NCBI GenBank assembly: GCA_034437795.1
Contig: DAOTTI010000187.1
Span: 1 to 23,282, forward strand
Direction of reading: 5' to 3'
Length of the DNA: 23,282 bases
Source of the DNA: DAOTTI01 sp034437795
Lineage (GTDB): Bacteria > Chloroflexota > UBA11872 > UBA12225
This document shows positions 1 to 5,726 of this stretch, in pieces (within the stretch, counting starts at the first letter, position 1; each line of letters begins with the position of its first letter). The translations under genes and the position numbers were made by a program. The notes beneath the pieces were generated by a model, which did not search any database, was not told the DNA's origin, and saw only the letters and a program-made list of their open reading frames with translations.

Positions 1-1263
1 GCCCTGGCCCCGGCCCAGACGGGCGGGGCCAGGTCGCTCCCGCCGGCGACCATTAGCTGGGAGACCTTCCGCGGGTTCACGCCCGCCACCGAATGGCCCA
101 AGGTGATGGTGGAGACCTTCCAGCAGAAATACCCGCACATCAAGGTGGAGGCGCGGGCCATCGCCCTGGACGGCGGTAACCAGCAGAGCGCCTACCCCAA
201 GATGCTGGCCAACGCCGCGGCCGGCACCCTGGGCGACGTGCACGCCTGGGACCCGTCGCACTGGCAGCTCTATCAGGCCATCAAGCGCAACATCATCCGG
301 CCGATCGACCAGTTCGTGGCCCGCGAGAAGTACGACCTCAACCAGTTCTACAAGGTCTTCATCGACTACCAGCGGTGGGAGGGCAAGCTGTGGGGGCTGC
401 CGAGCTGGGGCTGGACCGGCCAGGACGGGCTACTCTACAACACGGAGCTGATGCAGGCCGCCGGCGTCACCTTCCCTGCCCAGAACTCGCCCGATTGGAC
501 CATGCAGCGGCTGTACGAGATCGCCGTCAAGGTCGGCCGCTTCATCGAGAAGACCGGCGGGTTCGGCATCCGGTTCACTCTGCCCGGCGCCGCCGGCGTC
601 ACGGTCGTCTGCCGCGCCTTCAACGGCGATAACCTGAGCCCCGATGGCAAGCGCTCGACGCTGCTGGACCCGCAGCCCAAGGAGGCCATGCGCTGGGTCT
701 GGGACCTGGCCAACAAGGAGAAGGTCGTGGCCCTGCCCGGCGCCTATCAGGGCAACCCCTTCCTGAACGGCACGCTGGGGATCGACCAGCAGGGCTCGCT
801 GGGCGTCTTCAACACCAATCGCGACAACAAGGACGGCATCCTGAAGTTCAAGGCCCAGCTCTTCCCCAAGCGCCGCGACGGCAAGCGCCCCTCGCAGCTC
901 CGCGGCGGGACCTGGAACATCTACGCTCAGTCCAAGTTCCCCGACCACGCCTGGGAGTTCATCAAGCACATCACCAGCCGCGAGGGCACGCTGCTGTTCA
1001 ACACCATCGGCGGTAACGGCGCGCTCGTCCGCCCCGACATCATGGACGACCCCTACTTCCAGGACCCCAACTTCAAGGTCTACCTGGAGAACTTCGAGAA
1101 CTCCATGCTGCACGTCGTCCCCCACAACTTCCGCGGCACGGAGTTCGAGGCGGCCTTTGGGGAGAAGGGGACCCCCTGGTACAAGGGCGAGACCGGCTTC
1201 GAGGACGGGCTGAAGCTCTGGAACGACGAGCTCCAGCGCATCCTCGATCTCCCGCCGATCTGA
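1..1263 (+). CDS. ABC transporter extracellular solute-binding protein (5' end outside window)
   Basis: The frame is open from the first base to TGA at 1261-1263, giving 420 visible residues, so the start and signal peptide lie upstream. The first visible residues (ALAPAQTGGARSLPPATISW) look like the linker after a lipoprotein or Sec signal, followed by the first strand of the mature domain (ITISWETFRG-like). Segments such as KMLANAAAGTLGDVHAWDPS, LWGLPSWGWTGQDGLLYNTELM and GGTWNIYAQSKFPDHAWEFI match the layout of family 1 sugar-type solute-binding proteins: a ligand lobe, a hinge 'GLP..' strand and a late 'A.eFi..l.s.e.' helix. The role would be capture of a sugar or oligosaccharide outside the membrane for an ABC importer. 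No permease or ATPase gene follows, so any partners must lie upstream or elsewhere. An internal ATG at 103 exists but would remove the conserved first strand. Substrate cannot be told from sequence. Confidence 0.87.
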   Translation, partial: ALAPAQTGGARSLPPATISWETFRGFTPATEWPKVMVETFQQKYPHIKVEARAIALDGGNQQSAYPKMLANAAAGTLGDVHAWDPSHWQLYQAIKRNIIRPIDQFVAREKYDLNQFYKVFIDYQRWEGKLWGLPSWGWTGQDGLLYNTELMQAAGVTFPAQNSPDWTMQRLYEIAVKVGRFIEKTGGFGIRFTLPGAAGVTVVCRAFNGDNLSPDGKRSTLLDPQPKEAMRWVWDLANKEKVVALPGAYQGNPFLNGTLGIDQQGSLGVFNTNRDNKDGILKFKAQLFPKRRDGKRPSQLRGGTWNIYAQSKFPDHAWEFIKHITSREGTLLFNTIGGNGALVRPDIMDDPYFQDPNFKVYLENFENSMLHVVPHNFRGTEFEAAFGEKGTPWYKGETGFEDGLKLWNDELQRILDLPPI

Positions 1264-1601
1264 GCCCCGCGCCAGGCAGAGGCGTGGCCAGGTGGGGCCG
1301 GCTGAAGCCACCGCACGTGAGCTGGTGGCCGGCGATGCGCCGGCCATAGCGCCGTGGCGTGGGGCGCACCTGCGCCTGAACTCCTTTGGAGCCAATCCGG
1401 CGGCCCATGCCGACGGGTTTGGCCGGCAGCCAACCACTGTCTCCTACTTCGTGGGGGAGCCAGCGCGGTGGCGGGCGACGGTGCCGGTGTGGCGGGGCCT
1501 ACGCGACATGGACCTGCGATACGACCTTTCCATGTCTCCGTGTCCCTGCGTCGGGGCGGCGGGGCCGCGGGAGGAAGAGATTGGTATACTTATCCAGCCA
1601 G
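1264..1601. other. Intergenic stretch with one strong hairpin, no gene seen
   Basis: Between the solute-binding protein and the tRNA there are 338 bases. Reading frames here are open only because of high GC and show no family I recognise. A perfect 9-bp hairpin with a 3-base loop (arms TGGCCGGCG and CGCCGGCCA, 1326-1346) lies about 60 bases after the stop codon. It has no T-run, so it may be a weak transcription end or mRNA-stabilising structure for the upstream gene. Confidence 0.5.
1582..1590 (+). promoter_or_regulatory. Extended -10 promoter of the tRNA-Arg gene
   Basis: TGGTATACT at 1582-1590 is an extended -10 element (TGn plus TATACT, 5 of 6 to consensus). The expected start point is about 1596-1598, a few bases before the mature tRNA at 1602. 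No recognisable -35 hexamer is seen 16-18 bases upstream, which fits an extended -10 promoter. Confidence 0.6.
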
Positions 1602-1677
1602 GCGCCCGTAGCTCAGGGGATAGAGCGCTTGCCTCCGGAGCAAGAGGCCGCAGGTTCGATTCCTGCCGGGCGTACCA
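1602..1677 (+). tRNA. tRNA-Arg (anticodon CCG)
   Basis: A full cloverleaf can be folded by eye. Acceptor GCGCCCG (1602-1608) pairs with CGGGCGT (1667-1673), the first pair being G-U. The D stem is GCTC/GAGC (1611-1614 with 1623-1626). The anticodon stem CTTGC/GCAAG (1628-1632 with 1640-1644) has loop CTCCGGA, with anticodon CCG at 1635-1637, reading CGG. The T arm is GCAGG-TTCGATT-CCTGC (1650-1666). Discriminator A at 1674 is followed by an encoded CCA at 1675-1677. CGG is a common Arg codon in such GC-rich genomes. Confidence 0.96.
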
Positions 1678-1710
1678 GCAGGGTGCAATGTCGCATATGG
1701 CGCGTCACCG

Positions 1711-1749
1711 GTGGAGCACGCCGTAGTCCGGCGGCTCCACTCCTTTTTT
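1711..1749 (+). terminator. Rho-independent terminator after tRNA-Arg
   Basis: Stem GTGGAGC (1711-1717) pairs with GCTCCAC (1734-1740), and an inner stem CGCC/GGCG (1719-1722 with 1730-1733) is separated by a single bulged A. The hairpin is followed by TCC and six T residues (1744-1749). It lies 33 bases after the tRNA and ends the monocistronic tRNA transcript. Confidence 0.85.
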
Positions 1750-1866
1750 GGGCGCATCGTTGGCGCTTCCGCGCCGTTTGCGATGCATCATCGGCTGTTC
1801 ACTACTGTTCGCGTTGCACGGCTCTGCCCCCGCGCCCGACCTCAATAGCATCGTCGGAGATAGCCC

Positions 1867-2700
1867 ATGCCCGGACTGGAAGATGAGTTTGGCGACGTCG
1901 TCAAGAAGGCGCGCAGCGGGCTGGGCCTGACCCAGGCCGAGCTAGGCGCGCGGGCCGGCCTCTCTGAAGCCGATGTCCGCGCCATCGAGGCCTACACGCT
2001 GCGCCCGGACGAGGCGCACGTCCGCCGCCTCGCCGCCATCCTGGGCCTGCGCCCCGACCAGCTGTGGGCCCTGGCCCAGGACTCCTGGTCCGCTCCCGAC
2101 GTCCCCTGGACCATCGGCGACGCCTACGCCGTCGAGCGCCTGACCAACCGCTACCCCGAGCACTGCTACGTCGTCGTCGCTCCCTCCGGCGAATGCCTGA
2201 TCGTCGATCCCGGCGACGAGGCGGAGCGCGTCGTCCACACCGCCAGTGCCGGTGGACGCACCGCCGTGGCCATCCTCATCACCCACGCCCACCGCGACCA
2301 TACCGGCGCCGTCGTGCCCGTGCAGCGCGCGACGGACGCGCCGGTCTTCGTGCACCAGGCCGATGTCCAGGGCGTGGCCGGCGTCCCCACCGCGTCAGTG
2401 AAGACCTTCGCCGGCGACGGTGAGGTTCGCGCGGGGAGCTTCACCATCCGCCTGTTGCACACCCCCGGACACACCGCCGGCAGCGCTACCTACGTCCTGG
2501 CTGCGGGCCGGCACACCGCCGCCTTCTGCGGCGATACGCTCTTCGCCGGCTCCGCCGGCAACGCCCGCCACAGCTACGAAGCGATCCTGGCCTCCCTGCG
2601 CCAGAAGATTGGCCGGCTCCCGCCGGAAACGGTCCTCTATCCGGGCCACGGCCCGGCCACCACGCTCGCCCACGAGCTGGCGTGGAACCCGTTCCTGTGA
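1867..2700 (+). CDS. XRE-family HTH fused to metallo-beta-lactamase-fold hydrolase
   Basis: The protein has 277 residues. Residues about 10-68 form an XRE/Cro-type helix-turn-helix (ARSGLGLTQAELGARAGLSE, then an IEAY/RRLAAILGL pattern). Residues about 80-277 are a metallo-beta-lactamase fold with the full metal set: THAHRDHTG (H140, H142, D144, H145), HTPGHTAGS (H202), FCGDTLFAGSAGN (D223) and YPGHGPATT (H261). This is the arrangement of glyoxalase II-like hydrolases. The ATG at 1867 is preceded by GGAGA about seven bases upstream. The likely role is hydrolysis of a thioester or similar small substrate, with the HTH giving DNA binding or self-regulation; the substrate is unknown. The gene stands alone, after the tRNA terminator and convergent with the next gene. 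The domain call is firm; a regulatory role for the HTH is inference. Confidence 0.88.
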   Translation: MPGLEDEFGDVVKKARSGLGLTQAELGARAGLSEADVRAIEAYTLRPDEAHVRRLAAILGLRPDQLWALAQDSWSAPDVPWTIGDAYAVERLTNRYPEHCYVVVAPSGECLIVDPGDEAERVVHTASAGGRTAVAILITHAHRDHTGAVVPVQRATDAPVFVHQADVQGVAGVPTASVKTFAGDGEVRAGSFTIRLLHTPGHTAGSATYVLAAGRHTAAFCGDTLFAGSAGNARHSYEAILASLRQKIGRLPPETVLYPGHGPATTLAHELAWNPFL

Positions 2701-2727
2701 CCGCACGGTCAGACCCCGACCAACGAT

Positions 2728-2880
2728 CCATCCCCTCTCCCTGTGGGCGGGGGCCAGGGTGAGGGCTCCTTAGACTCCCGTCTCCCCATGGGAGAGGGTT
2801 AGGGGGAAGCACATCGTCCGGCGTACCTGGGAGATGCCCCGTCTCCCCATGGGAGAGGGTTAGGGTCAGGGCGCCGCTCG
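2728..2880 (+). repeat. Three copies of dispersed repeat family A
   Basis: Copies lie at about 2728-2769, 2777-2806 and 2837-2880. The core is CTCCCCATGGGAGAGGGTTA followed by GGGTGAGGGCTCC or a variant. The CTCCC/GGGAG arms form a small hairpin. Related copies are at about 5298-5345 and 9216-9261, all in the same orientation. They sit between convergent genes (stops at 2700 and 2937), so they may serve as transcription boundaries. This has the look of a REP-like element. Confidence 0.7.
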
Positions 2881-2936
2881 TGAATACTGCCGGCTAAACG
2901 GAGCGGGTAGGCATCCGCGATCGTGAAGCAGGTCGG

Positions 2937-3659
2937 CTATGCCACCGCCGCCACCGGCTGGGGAGGCGCAGCCGCCGCGGCCGCGCGCCGCGCCGCATGT
3001 ACGATCACATCAGCGGCATCCTCGATGCTCAGGCGGCTGGTGTTCACCACCAGGTCGTAACGCAGCGGGTCCAGCCAGTTCTGGCCGTAGAACTGACGCG
3101 CATAGGCGGCGCGCCGGCGGTCGCTCTCCTTGATCCGGTCCAGCGCGTCAAAGGCGTCCAGCCCCTCCGCCGCCATCACCCGCTGGATCCGCTGGCGCTG
3201 GCCGGCGATGACCAGCACGTGCAGCGCCCCTGGAACGCCGGCCAGGGCCTCGTTGCCCGCGCGCCCGACGATCACCACGTCGCCCTGCGCCGCTTCCGCC
3301 CGCATCGTCCGCGCCAGGAGCGCGGCGTAGGCCTCCGCCGCCCAATAGGCCGGGGAGAGGATGCCCTCCCCTCGCGCGATGATCGGGCCGGTCGGCGGAT
3401 AGCGGTCGCCGAGCACGTCCGGCACCTCGGGGTCGATCGGCGGCATCGGGAACAGGCGCACCAGATCGATGGGGCGCAAGAGCATGCTGCGCCCGCGCTC
3501 GTCCAGCTCCTCCAGGTACCGCAGGGGAATGCCGGACCGCTCGCTGGCCCGCACCAGCAGGTCACGGTCAAGCAGGCGCGCGCCAAGCTGCTCAGCCACC
3601 AGGGAGGCGATCTCCTCCCCCCCGCTCCCCAGCTGGCGCCCGATGGTCACTACAGGCAT
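2937..3659 (-). CDS. Cytidylate kinase-like P-loop protein
   Basis: From ATG 3659 the protein is 240 residues. It opens with MPVVTIGRQLGSGGEEIA, the modified P-loop of the cytidylate-kinase-like family (usual form TISR..GSGG..IA). Later features of that family are VVIVGRAGN, the arginine-rich lid region (ESDRRRAAYARQFYGQNW) and DLVVNTSRLSIEDAADVI near the end. These proteins are predicted nucleoside-monophosphate kinases; the true substrate of this subfamily is not settled. An in-frame ATG at 3692 would add 11 residues, but a perfect TATAAT box lies between the two, so 3659 is preferred. The C-terminal 20 residues are Ala/Pro-rich. The gene is convergent with the XRE-MBL gene and not in an evident operon. 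Confidence 0.82.
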   Translation of the reverse strand: MPVVTIGRQLGSGGEEIASLVAEQLGARLLDRDLLVRASERSGIPLRYLEELDERGRSMLLRPIDLVRLFPMPPIDPEVPDVLGDRYPPTGPIIARGEGILSPAYWAAEAYAALLARTMRAEAAQGDVVIVGRAGNEALAGVPGALHVLVIAGQRQRIQRVMAAEGLDAFDALDRIKESDRRRAAYARQFYGQNWLDPLRYDLVVNTSRLSIEDAADVIVHAARRAAAAAAPPQPVAAVA

Positions 3660-3669
3660 CGCGGCCCAG

Positions 3670-3675
3670 ATTATA
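3670..3675 (-). promoter_or_regulatory. Perfect TATAAT -10 box just upstream of the kinase-like ATG
   Basis: On the minus strand TATAAT occupies 3675 down to 3670, ten bases before the ATG at 3659. Transcription would start within a few bases of the ATG, giving a leaderless or nearly leaderless mRNA. No Shine-Dalgarno sequence is present. A weak -35-like CTGCCA lies 19 bases further upstream (3695-3700). Confidence 0.5.
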
Positions 3676-3796
3676 GCGGGGCCACGGCGCACGGTGGCAG
3701 GGTCGGGCAGGGGTACGGCTTAGCCCCGCCCATAGGGAGTGATGGCTGCCCCCTCCGGCGCGGCACAGCCACCGTGGGTAAGATCCTCACCCCCCT

Positions 3797-3841
3797 GGCC
3801 CTCGTTCCCCCGCTCCGTGTCGGAGCGGGGGAACGAGGGCC
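3797..3841. repeat. Perfect 21-bp inverted repeat with TGT loop (repeat family B)
   Basis: The left arm at 3797-3817 (begins GGCCCTCGTT, ends CCGCTCCG) is perfectly complementary to the right arm at 3821-3841, with only TGT (3818-3820) between. Related hairpins follow immediately and others lie at 5511-5619. It sits in the 335-base gap between two minus-strand genes. Confidence 0.9.
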
Positions 3842-3952
3842 CAGCCGCACGACCGTGGCCGGCGTTCCCCTCTCCGTGCCGGAGCGGGGCCGCCGCGGGG
3901 CCCAGCCCTACGACCGTGGCCGGCGTTCCCCCGCTCCGTGTCGGAGAGGGGG
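3837..3952. repeat. Tandem copies of repeat family B, 61-bp period
   Basis: The segment starting GGGCCCAGCC at 3837 recurs at 3898, a period of 61 bases, each time followed by ACGACCGTGGCCGGCGTTCC and a CTCCG-loop-CGGAG hairpin. The second hairpin spans about 3858-3902 and is imperfect. The third, at 3928-3952, has an 11-bp stem with one mismatch and a TGT loop. Copies decay from the perfect hairpin rightwards. Confidence 0.75.
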
Positions 3953-3976
3953 CTAGGGGGTGAGGTCCGTCCCCGC

Positions 3977-3994
3977 GTCGGGGGCACCCCCGAC
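3977..3994 (-). terminator. Hairpin directly after the DUF4097 gene stop codon
   Basis: GTCGGGGG (3977-3984) and CCCCCGAC (3987-3994) form a perfect 8-bp stem ending at the base next to the TAG stop (3995-3997). There is no T-run on the minus strand, so it is a hairpin-type end or mRNA-protecting structure rather than a classic intrinsic terminator. Confidence 0.45.
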
Positions 3995-5092
3995 CTACGC
4001 CGCCTCGGCGCGAGCGGCCTCCGCTAGCCCCACTGTGATCGACCCGCCCACGGTGCGCAGCTCCAGCGAGGCGCTGCCGCCGTTATAGGTGCCCTGGTAC
4101 TTGGGGGAGAGGCGGGAGCCGCTGAACTGGCCCTGGACGCCAGGCAGATCGACGCTGATGTTGCCAGCCGTCGTCGAGGCGTCGATCGCCACGGACGAAT
4201 CGGGCGTGAGGTGCACGCGGATGCTACCCCCCGCCGTCCTGGCGCGATGCTCGCCCGCCAGCAGGCGCGCCCCATCTATCGTGATCGAGCCGCCCGCCGT
4301 CTCGGCGACGAACGCCCCTGTCAGGCCCCGGAAGTGGATGCCGCCCCCGGCCGTCTTGAGATTGGCCTGGGCCGGCTGGCCCTCCACGTCGATCCCGCCG
4401 CCCGCAGTCCGCGCCGCCAGCGCGCCGTCGCCGTGGGCGCGGACCCGAATACCGCCCCCGGCCGTCTTCAGCTCAACGGGACAGGAGAAGCCCCGCACGT
4501 CGAGCCCCCCGCCGGCGGTCTGCAGGCTCAGGTGGCTGACGTGCCGCGGCACGCGTACCACCAGCCGGGGCATGCGCGCGTGGGGCTCGGTCCGGTGCGC
4601 CGCCAGCACCACCTGGTCGTCCTTACGGGCCACGTACACGGCAAAGTTGTAGAAATCGTCCCCCTCCAGGTCCACCCGCGCCGGGCCGTCGACCGCCTTC
4701 GCCTCGATCCCGCCGGCCTCCGATTCGATCGCCAGCCGCGCCCCTTCCGGCACCTCAAACGTGCCCCGGTCCCCTTCGGAAAGGGCGAGAAACTGCCAGC
4801 CCTCCGCCTCACGCTCCTGCCGCCGGCGCAGCCCCGCCAGCGACCCGAAGTGCCCCCCGTGCCACGCGCCGGCCCAGGATCCCTTCCATCCCGTCCAGGC
4901 CTTGCCGGAGAGCGCGCCGGTCACCGACTCCACCACGCTCTCCACCAGGCTACCGATCGGATCGTCCTCGCGTGCGCGGCGCCGTTCCTCACGTGTGCCC
5001 TCCCTCAGGGCCTCCAACAGCCGCGCTCCCTCCTCAGGCGTGATCTTGCCCTCGCGCACCATCTCCAGCACGCGCAGGCGTTCTTCGCTCAT
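3995..5092 (-). CDS. SHOCT-like / DUF4097 beta-solenoid protein
   Basis: From ATG 5092 the protein has 365 residues. Residues 1-35 (MSEERLRVLEMVREGKITPE and on to the EGARLLEAL helix) match the short helical domain found at the N-terminus of YvlB/LiaX-type proteins. Residues about 105-355 are a DUF4097-type repeat region with TAGGG or TAGGS turns at residues 192, 210, 229, 247, 265 and 286 and weaker ones at 308 and 347, as expected for a right-handed beta-solenoid with 18-22 residues per turn. No signal peptide or membrane segment is seen. In Firmicutes such proteins belong to cell-envelope stress systems; a similar role here is inference. The start is fixed by GGAGG (5100-5104) seven bases upstream. 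A longer in-frame ATG at 5158 lies upstream of the promoter and is rejected. Confidence 0.85.
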   Translation of the reverse strand: MSEERLRVLEMVREGKITPEEGARLLEALREGTREERRRAREDDPIGSLVESVVESVTGALSGKAWTGWKGSWAGAWHGGHFGSLAGLRRRQEREAEGWQFLALSEGDRGTFEVPEGARLAIESEAGGIEAKAVDGPARVDLEGDDFYNFAVYVARKDDQVVLAAHRTEPHARMPRLVVRVPRHVSHLSLQTAGGGLDVRGFSCPVELKTAGGGIRVRAHGDGALAARTAGGGIDVEGQPAQANLKTAGGGIHFRGLTGAFVAETAGGSITIDGARLLAGEHRARTAGGSIRVHLTPDSSVAIDASTTAGNISVDLPGVQGQFSGSRLSPKYQGTYNGGSASLELRTVGGSITVGLAEAARAEAA

Positions 5093-5123
5093 CAGCCCAC
5101 CTCCATGCGGTGTGATCGAGACC

Positions 5124-5152
5124 ATGGTAAAGCTTTCGCAGCCAAATGTCAA
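5124..5152 (-). promoter_or_regulatory. Sigma70-type promoter of the DUF4097 gene
   Basis: On the minus strand a perfect -35 TTGACA (5152-5147) is followed, after exactly 17 bases, by TACCAT (5129-5124), 4 of 6 to TATAAT. The start point would be near 5117, about 25 bases before the ATG, with the GGAGG ribosome binding site between. The local AT content is clearly higher than the surroundings. Confidence 0.65.
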
Positions 5153-5159
5153 TATCATT

Positions 5160-5726
5160 CATGGCTATCTCAATTTTGTCGAGCGTGCCTTCCAATCCCC
5201 AGCAGGCCCCGGAACGGCCGCTGCGCCACCGTCGCCGGCAGGTGAACGACGCTCTCCGTCACGCTGGACAGGCAGAGGGCCAGGGGGGCAGGAGGGTCCC
5301 GTCTGCCTATGGGAGAGGGTTAGGGTGAGGGCTCCGCTCATGAATGATCCGGCCCATCGAAAACAGCGCAGGCAGAAGCAGACGCCGGCCGCCGCCGGCC
5401 TGCTGCCGCGCTCTGGCCAGAGCCAATGGGCACCGATGGCGGCCTGCTTCCGCTCTCACCGGCGGGCGTACGCAACCGTTCCGACTGGCTACCGGCCATG
5501 GCCGCCGTTCCCCCGCTCCGACACGGAGAACGGGCGGGGCGTCAGGGCCACCGTGGGAGAAACCCTCTCCCCGTGGCCGCCGTTCGCCCTCTCCGTGTCG
5601 GAGCGGGGGCGGCGGGGCCAAGCCACACGGCGGGGTAGGGCAGGGGTGCGGTGCGGCCCCGACCGAAGGGGGTGACTACTCGTCCCCGTGTCTCCGCGTC
5701 CCCGCGACCGGCCAGGGGACAGGGGG
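5160..5726. repeat. Repeat-rich intergenic region (families A and B)
   Basis: This stretch has no gene I can support. Family A copy: 5298-5345, aligned over about 47 bases with the copy at 2837-2885 including the trailing CCGCTCATGAAT. Family B copies: a CTCCG-ACA-CGGAG hairpin around 5511-5530 preceded by the 12-bp palindrome CGGCCATGGCCG (5493-5504), and a larger imperfect hairpin at about 5575-5619 with a TGT loop. The segment after it (GGCAGGGGTGCGG near 5640) resembles the sequence near 3705 beside the other family B cluster. The rest (5160-5297, 5346-5490) is featureless GC-rich DNA. Confidence 0.7.

Noticed and set aside
430..1437. Minus-strand frame of 335 residues
   Set aside because: Antisense to the solute-binding protein gene; Val/Gly/Ala-rich with no family features.
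1292..1886. Plus-strand frames running across the tRNA gene
   Set aside because: They read through the tRNA and its terminator, have no ribosome binding site and no family match.
3797..3960. CRISPR array
   Set aside because: The units are themselves long palindromes with a 61-bp period, only two to three decayed copies, and no unique spacers of even length; no cas genes are nearby.
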